Below are positions 1 through 6,133 of a stretch of DNA of 32,774 bases, piece by piece. A program made the translations under genes and the position numbers. The stretch comes from Bacteroidota bacterium (GTDB lineage Bacteria > Bacteroidota > Bacteroidia > UKL13-3). Position 1 is the stretch's first letter. Each line of letters starts with the position of its first letter. The stretch is taken from contig JAAFJM010000025.1 in assembly GCA_013298895.1 (NCBI GenBank), positions 1-32,774 of the forward strand. Direction: 5' to 3'. The notes under the pieces are model-generated. The model saw only the letters and a list, made by a program, of their open reading frames with translations, was not told the origin of the DNA and searched no databases.

Positions 1-122
1 TTTATCCTGATGGAACTCCAGAAGGTTGGGGATGTCCAACTATTTCCGATAACAGTTTCAAAATAATTGATCCATTGTTAAAATCAAGTGCTAAACCTGT
101 TCTCATGTGGATTTATAAATAA
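1..122 (+). CDS. C-terminal fragment of a probable murein L,D-transpeptidase (YkuD_2-like)
   Basis: The gene runs in from the left edge; the frame beginning at base 3 is open for 39 codons and stops with TAA at 120-122. The visible tail contains EGWGCPTIS followed by an amphipathic stretch and a hydrophobic ending (VLMWIYK). A Gly-Cys-Pro turn followed by a short helix and a final beta strand is how the catalytic end of the YkuD_2 family of Bacteroidota looks, the Cys being the nucleophile that cross-links peptidoglycan in the periplasm. The assignment rests on this short tail only, so it is a pattern match rather than proof; another cysteine enzyme is possible. A hairpin with a T run follows 58 bases downstream. 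Confidence 0.5.
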   Translation, partial: YPDGTPEGWGCPTISDNSFKIIDPLLKSSAKPVLMWIYK

Positions 123-173
123 TAAGATAACTCGACCTTATTTATGTTTGACTAATCAATACCAACAAGAAAA

Positions 174-303
174 AGTCTCGCCCCTAAGGGGCTTTTGGAT
201 GTGGGGTGCAAGTTTTGTTACCATATTGTCGCTCCTATGGAGCTTTTAGTAATTAGTTTACAGTTCTTAGTACCAAGTTCTTAGTTTTTTCACTCCTTGA
301 GTG
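174..303. repeat. Cluster of three short GC-rich hairpins with T runs
   Basis: Three hairpins lie in a row. GCCCC/GGGGC with a TAA loop (180-192) is followed by TTTT. GCTCC/GGAGC with a TAT loop (231-243) is followed by TTTT. CACTC/GAGTG with a CTT loop occupies 291-303. The first two share the layout GTC-stem-loop-stem-TTTT, so they are diverged copies of one unit. The first could end transcription of the partial gene at the left edge. Between hairpins 2 and 3 the DNA is built from the words TTAGT and TTCTTAGT. A second, more decayed cluster lies at 1844-1967. Confidence 0.6.
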
Positions 304-357
304 ATTTGATTACAGTTGTGTAAATCAAATAAATCATAATTTAGACAATGGACCTGT

Positions 358-543
358 TCGCTTGAGATTGCTTCTCTTCGATCGCCATGACATTCCCTAA
401 CATTTAAGTTTCAATCATGTCAATCAACTTAATCAAACAAATCATAGTTCAGATAAGGGTGGGAAATTCTGCGCCATCTGCGGGAAACTTTTGTTGGATT
501 GAGATTGCTTCGTTTTCTAAAGCAATCGGAATGGGAATGACGA
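358..543. repeat. Dispersed intergenic repeat, copy A
   Basis: This block is repeated at 2053-2248 in the same orientation with most positions identical. Shared landmarks in order are TCGCTTGAGATTGCTTCTC, TCGATCGC, ATGACATTCCCTAACATT, a run ending TCAATCAACTTAATCAAAC, GGAAATTCTGCG, TCTGCGGGAAAC, and a second GAGATTGCTTCGTTT followed by AGCAATCGGAATGG. The two halves each carry a GATTGCTTC...AATGAC core. It has no credible reading frame. It resembles the short palindromic intergenic repeats common in Bacteroidota genomes, but copy number elsewhere is unknown from this window. Confidence 0.75.
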
Positions 544-578
544 ATCATCAAAATCAAAAAAATAAAAGCTCAGACAAT

Positions 579-728
579 TTATTTATTTAAGGTATTGTAA
601 GTGCCGATAGTTAAAGCCAAGCGACCTCGAAAAATAACTGACTTTACTATTTGCTTTGTTTTTTCTTCTTTTATTAGCATGTTTACCGAAGGTTTGTGAA
701 TCGATTTTTCAAACTTAACAGTTGCCAT
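579..728 (-). CDS. Possible 49-residue protein of unknown function
   Basis: A minus-strand frame of 49 codons starts with ATG (CAT at 726-728) and ends with TAA at 579-581. The product begins MATVKFEKSIHKPSV and ends ALTIGTYNTLNK; it is basic, with no membrane segment or cysteine. Composition looks protein-like, with mixed charged and hydrophobic residues, and it lies just outside repeat copy A. The start is 26 bases from the divergent glycosylase gene at 755, leaving little room for two promoters. It may be a real small gene, the remnant of a longer one, or chance. No family was recognised. Confidence 0.35.
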   Translation of the reverse strand: MATVKFEKSIHKPSVNMLIKEEKTKQIVKSVIFRGRLALTIGTYNTLNK

Positions 729-754
729 TTTAGAAAAACATTAGACATTAGTAA

Positions 755-1357
755 ATGAAGATAGAAAACGAGAAATTATTGTCAAATACTGACCCAATTC
801 TAGAAAAAATAATTCTTCAAGTGGCTAAACCTTACTTTGTTTCTACAAACGATGTTTTTCATGATTTGATGAGTTGTATTATTGAACAACAAATTCATTA
901 TAGAAGTACCAAAAGAATTTTTGCCAAGGCTTTGGAACGCGCAGGGATTGAACATCTTAGTTTGGATAATTTTCATTTGATTGAGAAACATTCTTTACCA
1001 CAAATAAAATTGGCAATGGGTAAGTACGAAACAATTATGTCGTTTATAGATTATTGGAGTAATAATATTTTAGATTTCAATCAATTGACTGATGAGGAAA
1101 TTATTTCGAAATTATCATCTATAAAAGGTATCGGCAAATGGACAATTGATATGATTTTACTTTATACTTTGCAACGACCCAACGTATTTCCCTGCGATGA
1201 CTTTCATATTAAACAGGTAATGATTTCTCTTTATAATCTCAACCCAAATGTAAAATTGAAGGCTCAAATGGTAGAAATTTCAGAAAAATGGGGAAATCAG
1301 AAATCATTGGCAGTTCTTTATTTATTGGCTTGGAAACAACACAATAAAAGTTTGTAA
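755..1357 (+). CDS. DNA-3-methyladenine glycosylase, AlkA-like (HhH-GPD superfamily)
   Basis: This is a base-excision repair enzyme of the HhH-GPD superfamily that removes alkylated purines. At 200 residues it corresponds to the helical catalytic domain, lacking the N-terminal beta domain of the 282-residue E. coli AlkA. The helix near residues 40-55 contains the family pattern CIIEQQI. The helix-hairpin-helix is at residues 120-131 (LSSIKGIGKWTI), and the catalytic aspartate is in PCDDFHIK, most likely D149 by analogy with AlkA D238. The ATG at 755 fits the expected domain start. The stop codon overlaps the start of the next gene by one base, so the pair is translationally coupled. Both genes sit between two copies of a long intergenic repeat. 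Confidence 0.88.
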   Translation: MKIENEKLLSNTDPILEKIILQVAKPYFVSTNDVFHDLMSCIIEQQIHYRSTKRIFAKALERAGIEHLSLDNFHLIEKHSLPQIKLAMGKYETIMSFIDYWSNNILDFNQLTDEEIISKLSSIKGIGKWTIDMILLYTLQRPNVFPCDDFHIKQVMISLYNLNPNVKLKAQMVEISEKWGNQKSLAVLYLLAWKQHNKSL

Positions 1358-1764
1358 TGAAAGAAAAATTCACCTGCCCTCAATGTAAACGAGTTTTGCG
1401 AAGTTTAAATAGCTATCATTATTGCAAAGAAGTTGCAATTGATGACCTATTTTTGAATAAATCAGACGAAATTGTTTTGATTTTTGATAAACTTTTAGCG
1501 TATTTATCTTCGTTTGAAAACATAGAAATAAGTGCTACAAAAAATTGTATTGTTTTTGTAAGAAACAAAACATTTTTAGTAGCCAAACCAATGACTAAAT
1601 GCTTAGAAATAAAATTTTATGCCAATGAACCTATTGATGACAATGAGTTATATAAATGTCATTTGTGGAGCAGTAAGTACGAAGCGATTTTAAGACTTCG
1701 AACCGTAAATGAATTTAAAGAAAAGCACTTTCAATATTTTAATAACTCTTATCAAATATCCTAA
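1357..1764 (+). CDS. DUF5655-like protein with an N-terminal zinc-finger motif
   Basis: The 135-residue product starts with a CPQC motif (C7, C10) followed by HYC (H21, C23), a likely one-zinc ribbon. After that comes a domain of about 100 residues with the pattern of DUF5655: a helical stretch around LIFDKLLAYL, then strands with IVFVRNKTFLVAKP and a final basic region. DUF5655 has no established activity. The gene shares one base with the preceding glycosylase stop (TAATG), so it is probably made together with it, and a DNA-related role would be a guess by association. The family name comes from pattern recall, so it is moderately sure; the zinc ligands are read directly. Confidence 0.65.
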   Translation: MKEKFTCPQCKRVLRSLNSYHYCKEVAIDDLFLNKSDEIVLIFDKLLAYLSSFENIEISATKNCIVFVRNKTFLVAKPMTKCLEIKFYANEPIDDNELYKCHLWSSKYEAILRLRTVNEFKEKHFQYFNNSYQIS

Positions 1765-1843
1765 CACATGAAACGCTCGGGTTACTCAGAATTAGCATTT
1801 CTACCTTGTTTGTGTTTAGTGAGGCTTAACCAATTAGAAATTA

Positions 1844-1967
1844 GTGTCGCCCTTACAAGGCTTCGTGTAATTAGTTTTTAGTTCTTAGTACTTAGTTTTT
1901 TGTTACAATACTTTCGACCCAATGGAGCTTTTAGTAATTAGTTTGCAGTTCTTAGTACTTAGTTTTT
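1844..1967. repeat. Decayed second copy of the hairpin cluster
   Basis: GTCGCCCTTACAAGGCTT at about 1845-1863 matches the first hairpin of 174-303, with a GCC(C)TT/AAGGC stem. TCGACCCAATGGAGCTTTTAG (about 1913-1934) matches the second, its left arm broken by substitutions. The following text, TAATTAGTTTGCAGTTCTTAGTACTTAG, matches the TAATTAGTTTACAGTTCTTAGTACC stretch at 248-273. This links the two clusters on either side of the AlkA-like pair. Confidence 0.6.
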
Positions 1968-2052
1968 GTGATTTAGTTAATCATCAAAAAACAAATAAAT
2001 AATGTTCAGATAAGGGCGGGAAATTCTGCGTAATCTGCGAAAAAAAATCTGC

Positions 2053-2248
2053 TCGCTTGAGATTGCTTCTCTTCGATCGCAATGACATTCCCTAACATTA
2101 AAGCATAAATCATGTCAATCAACTTAATCAAACAAAACATAGTTAGGATAGGGGTCGGAAATTCTGCGTTATCTGCGCTGTCTGCGGGAAACCTTTGTTC
2201 GATTAAGATTGCTTCGTTTCCGATAGCAATCGGAATGGCAATGACAAA
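2053..2248. repeat. Dispersed intergenic repeat, copy B
   Basis: This is the direct-orientation partner of 358-543, about ten bases longer because of an insertion in the GCGTTATCTGCGCTGTCTGCG part. An extra piece, CAGATAAGGGCGGGAAATT followed by CTGCGTAATCTGCG, lies just before it at about 2007-2040, giving three copies of the GGAAATTCTGCG word in this part of the window. It lies between the DUF5655 gene and the Crp-type regulator; no gene is seen in 1765-2440. Confidence 0.75.
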
Positions 2249-2428
2249 TTGAATCTATGAATAAGGTAGAGTGCGAATACCGACCCTGAACAAATTGTCC
2301 TATACAAATTATTTTCTTTAATAATAAAAATGGATAAGCCTTGAGCAGACAATAATTCCGAATGTTTTCGGGATGGCCGTATCTAAGAGTCAATTGCGAA
2401 CAAAACAACAACCATCAAAAACAAATAC

Positions 2429-2436
2429 TAACTTTG
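2429..2436 (+). promoter_or_regulatory. Candidate -7 promoter element TAACTTTG for the regulator gene
   Basis: TAACTTTG is an exact match to the Bacteroidota -7 consensus TAnnTTTG. It ends four bases before the ATG at 2441, so transcription would start at or almost at the start codon. No good TTTG -33 element is seen at the usual spacing, so confidence is limited. Confidence 0.4.
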
Positions 2437-2440
2437 TAAA

Positions 2441-3061
2441 ATGGAATTAAACGAAATAATAGAATTCAAATCTTCGCCCTTTATAAGAGAAAAACTTGCT
2501 GAGATTGGTTTCTCTAAAACCTTTGCAGAAGGCGAAACAATACTTAATGAAAACGCATACATAAAAGCTATACCCATTGTAACCACTGGCAGCATCAGGG
2601 TAATGCGAACTGACGATGACGGTAGAGAAATTTTATTGTACTATATTAAGGCAGGTGAAAGTTGTATTATGTCATTCCTCGGAGGTTTACACCACGATAC
2701 AAGCAAAGTAAAAGCCATTGCTGAGGAAGAAACAGAAATACTTTTTATTCCAATTGACAAGGTAAGTTTACTCATTAAGGAATTCCCTGAATGGTTGGAT
2801 TATATTTTTCGATTGTATCACAAAAGGTTTGAAGAATTATTGGAAGTGGTAAATGCCATAGCCTTTAAAAAGTTAGATGAAAGACTTTTGAACTTTATAA
2901 AAAGAAAATGTGAAATGACAAAAAGCCAAACACTATACCTTACCCACGAGCAACTGTCGAACGAATTAGGAACAGCTCGAGTGGTGGTTTCTCGCTTACT
3001 CAAACAAATGGAGGACGAAGGTTTGGTAAAACTTGGCAGAAATAAAATTTCGCTTGTGTAA
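2441..3061 (+). CDS. Crp/Fnr family transcriptional regulator
   Basis: This 206-residue protein has the standard layout: an N-terminal cyclic-nucleotide-binding-type beta roll (about 15-125), a dimer helix (about 125-155), and a C-terminal winged helix-turn-helix (about 166-200) with EQLSNELGTARVVVSRLLKQ. The Glu of the nucleotide pocket is kept in AGESC, but the Arg-Ser pair that follows in E. coli Crp is absent, so cAMP is an unlikely ligand. There is no Fnr-type cluster of N-terminal cysteines. A cysteine (C75) sits inside the pocket loop instead, and another (C157) lies just before the HTH. It is 75 bases upstream of, and co-directional with, the sulfur genes, so it probably controls them. 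Sensing of a sulfur or redox signal through C75 is an inference. Confidence 0.88.
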   Translation: MELNEIIEFKSSPFIREKLAEIGFSKTFAEGETILNENAYIKAIPIVTTGSIRVMRTDDDGREILLYYIKAGESCIMSFLGGLHHDTSKVKAIAEEETEILFIPIDKVSLLIKEFPEWLDYIFRLYHKRFEELLEVVNAIAFKKLDERLLNFIKRKCEMTKSQTLYLTHEQLSNELGTARVVVSRLLKQMEDEGLVKLGRNKISLV

Positions 3062-3136
3062 CATAAGTAGCTGTGCAGCTCAATTCAATGTTGGACTTTT
3101 GTGGTATAATTTATTAATCACATAAAAAATAAAACT

Positions 3137-3343
3137 ATGAAACAAAATATGGGCACAGCTGACAAAGTAGTTAGAATACTTGTAGCAATCATCATTACAG
3201 GTTTGTATTTCGCAAACATCATTTCAGGCACTTTAGTCATTGTACTATTAGTTCTAGCAGGTATTTTTATACTTACTAGCTTTATGAGTTTCTGTCCGCT
3301 GTATTTGCCATTCGGCATATCTACCCGAAAAAAAGGACAATAA
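3137..3343 (+). CDS. DUF2892 (YgaP-type) small inner-membrane protein
   Basis: The 68-residue protein has two hydrophobic helices (about 12-28 and 31-50) and ends with SFCPLYLPFGIST, the typical close of DUF2892 with its conserved Cys (C53). In YgaP of E. coli this membrane part is joined to a rhodanese; here the rhodaneses are separate downstream genes, so it may serve as their membrane partner for persulfide or thiocyanate traffic, which is inferred. It is the first gene of a run in which spacers are between 0 and 19 bases. The ATG start is the only sensible one. Confidence 0.82.
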   Translation: MKQNMGTADKVVRILVAIIITGLYFANIISGTLVIVLLVLAGIFILTSFMSFCPLYLPFGISTRKKGQ

Positions 3344-3344
3344 T

Positions 3345-3548
3345 ATGTACCTTAAAAACATTACACTTATTACCCTAATTGGCATAATTGCTGGAGCGAT
3401 AGGCGGTTATTTGTATTACCATTTTGTGGGCTGTGCAAGTGGCACTTGTGCCATTACATCAAAGCCATTAAACAGCACTTTATATGGAGCAATGATGGGC
3501 GGTTTGTTTCTCAATATATTTCAAAAAGAAAAATCTAAAACAGAATAA
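3345..3548 (+). CDS. DUF6132-like small membrane protein with CASGTC motif
   Basis: The 67-residue protein has a hydrophobic helix (about 5-28), then GCASGTCAITSKP with C30 and C35, then a second helix (about 44-58) and a charged tail. A short loop with two cysteines followed by ITSxPLN is the signature I associate with DUF6132, a family usually found beside rhodaneses in Bacteroidota. The cysteines would lie at the membrane face and could carry sulfane sulfur or form a disulfide; this is inference. It begins one base after the previous stop. Confidence 0.72.
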   Translation: MYLKNITLITLIGIIAGAIGGYLYYHFVGCASGTCAITSKPLNSTLYGAMMGGLFLNIFQKEKSKTE

Positions 3549-3549
3549 A

Positions 3550-3822
3550 ATGAAAACAGAAATAATAACTGTAGCGAATTTAAGTTGCAGTGGTTGTGTA
3601 AATACCATCACCAAAAAACTAACCGCTATTATAGGAGTTGAAAAAGTAGAAGTTGATTTGGAAACAAATCATGTTTTAGTAAATTATAATGAAACTGTAA
3701 GTAGAGAGCAAATAACGCACATGCTTTTATCAATCGGTTACCCCGAAGCAACTGAGAAGAACGGATTATTAACGCAACTAAAAAGTGTTTCCAGTTGCTT
3801 GTCAGGAAAATTTTCAAGTTAA
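3550..3822 (+). CDS. Heavy-metal-associated (HMA) domain protein
   Basis: Residues 1-70 form one ferredoxin-like HMA domain with SCSGC (C13, C16) at the metal site and the usual VDLETNHVLVNY strand. Such domains bind Cu(I), Zn(II) or other soft metals, or, when alone, may act as thiol carriers. There is an additional C-terminal tail with one cysteine (SSCLSGKFSS). No P-type ATPase is encoded nearby, so a copper-export role is not supported by context; a place in the surrounding thiol/persulfide pathway is more likely but unproven. It starts one base after the DUF6132-like gene. Confidence 0.85.
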   Translation: MKTEIITVANLSCSGCVNTITKKLTAIIGVEKVEVDLETNHVLVNYNETVSREQITHMLLSIGYPEATEKNGLLTQLKSVSSCLSGKFSS

Positions 3823-3833
3823 ATCAATATAAA

Positions 3834-4118
3834 ATGAACGCAGAACAAATTATCAAAGAAAAACAAGGCACCATAATAGATGTGCGAACACCTAATGAAT
3901 TTATGGGTGGAAATGTAGCGGGTTCAATCAATATTCCTTTACAAGAAATTCAATTAAGAATGGATGAACTGAAAAAACTAAATCAACCATTGGTATTATG
4001 CTGTGCAAGCGGTAACCGAAGTGGTCAGGCAACTCATTTCCTTTCTCAACAAGGTATTGAATGCTGTAATGGTGGCTCTTGGTTGGATGTAAATTATTAT
4101 CAATCTCAAACAATTTAA
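3834..4118 (+). CDS. Single-domain rhodanese (sulfurtransferase)
   Basis: The 94-residue cytoplasmic protein is one rhodanese domain: IIDVRTPNEF near the start and the active loop CCASGNR, in which C57 of CASGNR is the persulfide-bearing cysteine, then CNGGSW near the end. It moves sulfane sulfur to thiol acceptors such as thioredoxin. The ATG at 3834 is chosen because the domain begins right after it; a TTG-initiated extension back to 3795 would overlap the HMA gene and adds a non-conserved basic stretch. The next gene is a paralogue (GSINIP, CCASG and NGG(S/G)W shared), so the pair probably arose by tandem duplication. Confidence 0.92.
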   Translation: MNAEQIIKEKQGTIIDVRTPNEFMGGNVAGSINIPLQEIQLRMDELKKLNQPLVLCCASGNRSGQATHFLSQQGIECCNGGSWLDVNYYQSQTI

Positions 4119-4122
4119 AATA

Positions 4123-4437
4123 ATGATCAACACAATAAAAAATTTACTGGGATTAGGTCCAAAAGTAGACTATGCAGAGTTAGTTAAACAAGGAGCTGTA
4201 ATTTTAGATGTTCGCAGCAAAGGTGAATACCAAGGCGGACATATAAAAGGTTCAATCAATATTCCTGTTGACTCTTTAAACAATAATTTGAGCAAACTGA
4301 AAAAAGATAATCCAATTATTACTTGCTGCGCAAGCGGAATGAGAAGTGCATCAGCAAAATCTATTCTTAAATCAAATGGCTTTACAGAAGTTCACAACGG
4401 TGGCGGATGGAGCAGTTTACAAAATAAAATACGCTAA
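4123..4437 (+). CDS. Single-domain rhodanese, paralogue of the preceding gene
   Basis: The product has 104 residues with a short N-terminal helix (IKNLLGLGP) followed by a rhodanese fold: AVILDVRSKGEY, GGHIKGSINIPVD and the active loop CCASGMR with catalytic C69. As in its neighbour, a second cysteine precedes the catalytic one, which may allow disulfide or trisulfide formation. Two rhodaneses in a row suggest division of labour, for instance one taking sulfur from a membrane protein and one passing it to thioredoxin; that split is inference. The spacer after the previous gene is four bases. Confidence 0.92.
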   Translation: MINTIKNLLGLGPKVDYAELVKQGAVILDVRSKGEYQGGHIKGSINIPVDSLNNNLSKLKKDNPIITCCASGMRSASAKSILKSNGFTEVHNGGGWSSLQNKIR

Positions 4438-4439
4438 AA

Positions 4440-4679
4440 ATGAAAGAAAGGATTTTAACCAACTGGACTTTTATGAGAGCATTATACCTTTTAATGGGAA
4501 TTGCTGTAATTGTTCAAGCTGTAATGAGCCAACAATGGTTTGGCATTTTAATTGGTGGCTACTTTGCTTCAATGGGTTTGTTTGCTTTTGGTTGTGCCGC
4601 AGGAAATTGTTACAAAGGAAATTGTGCAACAGAACCGCAGCAAAAATCAAATACCACCATTCAAGATGTAGAATTTTAA
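4440..4679 (+). CDS. Small membrane protein, YgaP/DUF2892-like, with cysteine-rich tail
   Basis: The 79-residue protein has two hydrophobic helices (about 11-30 and 33-51) followed by GCAAGNCYKGNC (C52, C57, C62) and a polar tail. Its start, LTNWTFMRALYLLMG, resembles small DUF2892-like proteins that accompany thioredoxins and rhodaneses in Bacteroidota. Three closely spaced cysteines at the membrane edge could relay thiol or persulfide groups. No enzymatic domain is present. It is two bases after the rhodanese stop and 19 bases before thioredoxin. Confidence 0.7.
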   Translation: MKERILTNWTFMRALYLLMGIAVIVQAVMSQQWFGILIGGYFASMGLFAFGCAAGNCYKGNCATEPQQKSNTTIQDVEF

Positions 4680-4698
4680 GAAGTAAAAACGAAATAAT

Positions 4699-5001
4699 AT
4701 GGCAACTACATTTTCAGAAATCATCAATAGCGAAACACCAACATTGGTAGATTTTTTTGCAGAATGGTGCGGACCTTGCAAAATGATGAAACCCATTTTG
4801 GAGGAATTGAAATCTAAAATTGGCGAAAAAGCTAAAATCATAAAAATTGATGTAGATAAAAATCAGCAAGTAGCAAATGCCTATAAAATACAAGGAGTGC
4901 CAACACTAATTCTATTTAAAAAAGGCGAAATAAAATGGAGACAATCGGGAGTTGTGTCAGCAAATAACCTTCAACAAATTATCAATCAACATTTAAACTA
5001 A
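4699..5001 (+). CDS. trxA: Thioredoxin
   Basis: This is a complete 100-residue thioredoxin with [14 protein letters not shown] (C24, C27), the cis-proline in GVPTLILF and the usual FKKGE turn. It reduces disulfides and persulfides in the cytoplasm using electrons from thioredoxin reductase, which is not encoded here. Within this operon the likely substrates are the rhodanese persulfides. Its stop is directly followed by the ATG of the rhodanese-thioredoxin lipoprotein. Confidence 0.96.
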   Translation: MATTFSEIINSETPTLVDFFAEWCGPCKMMKPILEELKSKIGEKAKIIKIDVDKNQQVANAYKIQGVPTLILFKKGEIKWRQSGVVSANNLQQIINQHLN

Positions 5002-5715
5002 ATGAGAAAAATATTTTCAATCGCTTTATTAGCAATTCTATTCAACAGTTGTGGTAGCGGACAAACCAACTCGACAACCAAGACTAACCTTTCAGCAATG
5101 GAGTTTGCAGAAAAAATAAAGGAAATGCCAACCGCTACAATTATTGACGTGCGAACAATAGATGAATTTTCAAAAGGACATTTGGCAAACGCATTAAATT
5201 ACGACTGGAACGAAAATGAATTTGATAAACAAATTGCTCTACTTGACAAATCAAAAACTGTTTTTATTTATTGTTTAAGTGGAGGTAGAAGTTCATCTGC
5301 TGCAAGCAAAATGCGTTCAGAAGGTTTTACAGTATATGAATTAGACGGAGGTATAATGAAATGGAGAGGTGCGAACTTACCTGAAACTACCGACAACACA
5401 GTTGTATCAAACGGAATGAATAGAGAAGAATTTGACGCATTGCTCAAATCTGATAAATTAGTATTAATTGACTTTTATGCTGAATGGTGCGCCCCTTGCA
5501 AAAAAATGAAACCATACTTAGATGAAATTTCAAAAGAAATGGCAGACAAAGTTGCTATAATTCGCATCAATGCAGACGACAATCAAGCCCTTTGCAAAGA
5601 ATTAAAAATAGATGTACTACCAGTTCTGCAACTCTACATAAACAAAAACCTGACTTGGACAAATATTGGTTTGATTGACCAAGCTGAAGTATTAAAAAAT
5701 TACATTAAACTGTAA
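5002..5715 (+). CDS. Rhodanese-thioredoxin fusion lipoprotein
   Basis: The 237-residue protein begins with a lipoprotein signal (LLAILFNSC, lipid-modified C17). A rhodanese domain (about 30-125) follows with IIDVRTIDEF and the active loop CLSGGR (C91) and closes with DGGIMKWRG. A thioredoxin domain (about 140-237) has DFYAEWCAPCKKMKP (C163, C166) and a cis-Pro in DVLPVLQLY. Both domains would face the periplasm, tethered to a membrane. The fusion suggests that a sulfane sulfur taken by C91 is released by the attached CxxC pair. It is the last gene of the operon and has no obvious terminator; the next 400 bases hold only weak hairpins. Confidence 0.93.
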   Translation: MRKIFSIALLAILFNSCGSGQTNSTTKTNLSAMEFAEKIKEMPTATIIDVRTIDEFSKGHLANALNYDWNENEFDKQIALLDKSKTVFIYCLSGGRSSSAASKMRSEGFTVYELDGGIMKWRGANLPETTDNTVVSNGMNREEFDALLKSDKLVLIDFYAEWCAPCKKMKPYLDEISKEMADKVAIIRINADDNQALCKELKIDVLPVLQLYINKNLTWTNIGLIDQAEVLKNYIKL

Positions 5716-6133
5716 GACAATTGAAGTAAATTTTATGCCACGTTTGATAATTATATTAATTAATTAATCTAATAATTTTCTATATTATGGTTCATAATTA
5801 GTGCGTTGCTTTCAGAACATTTTCTGTTTAGCAATTGCTAACTTTTTAGCTTTAGCTTGAGGTTATTATTTAAACAAACTTTTAAAATAATCCTCACACC
5901 AAGACTACTCAAAATCAATCATTTTAATTTAATTAACAGAGCAAAATTAAATGGATCAAATAGTTAAATAAATTAAAGGCGCTTTTATTTGTGGCTAATG
6001 AATCTGTATAAACGGTCGAAAAAAAACAAGCAATATTAATTGCACCTAATAAATTGGCTATTTATTAGTTAAATACCTAATTACCTTTAAATAAAAGTAA
6101 TTTTGTAAAATAAAAATAAGGCATAAAATTAAC
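5716..6133. other. Gene-free region with weak palindromes
   Basis: No credible reading frame was found on either strand. The region holds a perfect 14-nt palindrome TTAGCAATTGCTAA (5828-5841), an imperfect hairpin with TGAGG/CCTCA ends (5868-5896), and AATTACCTTT paired with AAAGTAATT-type bases (6079-6102). None is followed by a convincing T run. It separates two convergent genes, so a promoter is not required; a small RNA cannot be excluded. Confidence 0.5.

Noticed and set aside
1768-1881. A 37-codon plus-strand frame starting MKRSGYSELAF.
   Set aside because: It runs into the hairpin repeat cluster, ends in repeat words and has no protein-like pattern.
2169-2411. An 80-codon frame on the minus strand.
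   Set aside because: It lies mostly in repeat copy B and has an unlikely composition (many Cys, Arg, Ser and His residues).
3105-3110. TATAAT before the DUF2892 gene as a sigma-70 -10 box.
   Set aside because: The nearby TTGGAC is only eight bases upstream, and this phylum uses a different consensus.
3795-3833. N-terminal extension of the first single-domain rhodanese from a TTG.
   Set aside because: It overlaps the HMA gene and adds 13 residues outside the domain; the ATG at 3834 fits the fold.
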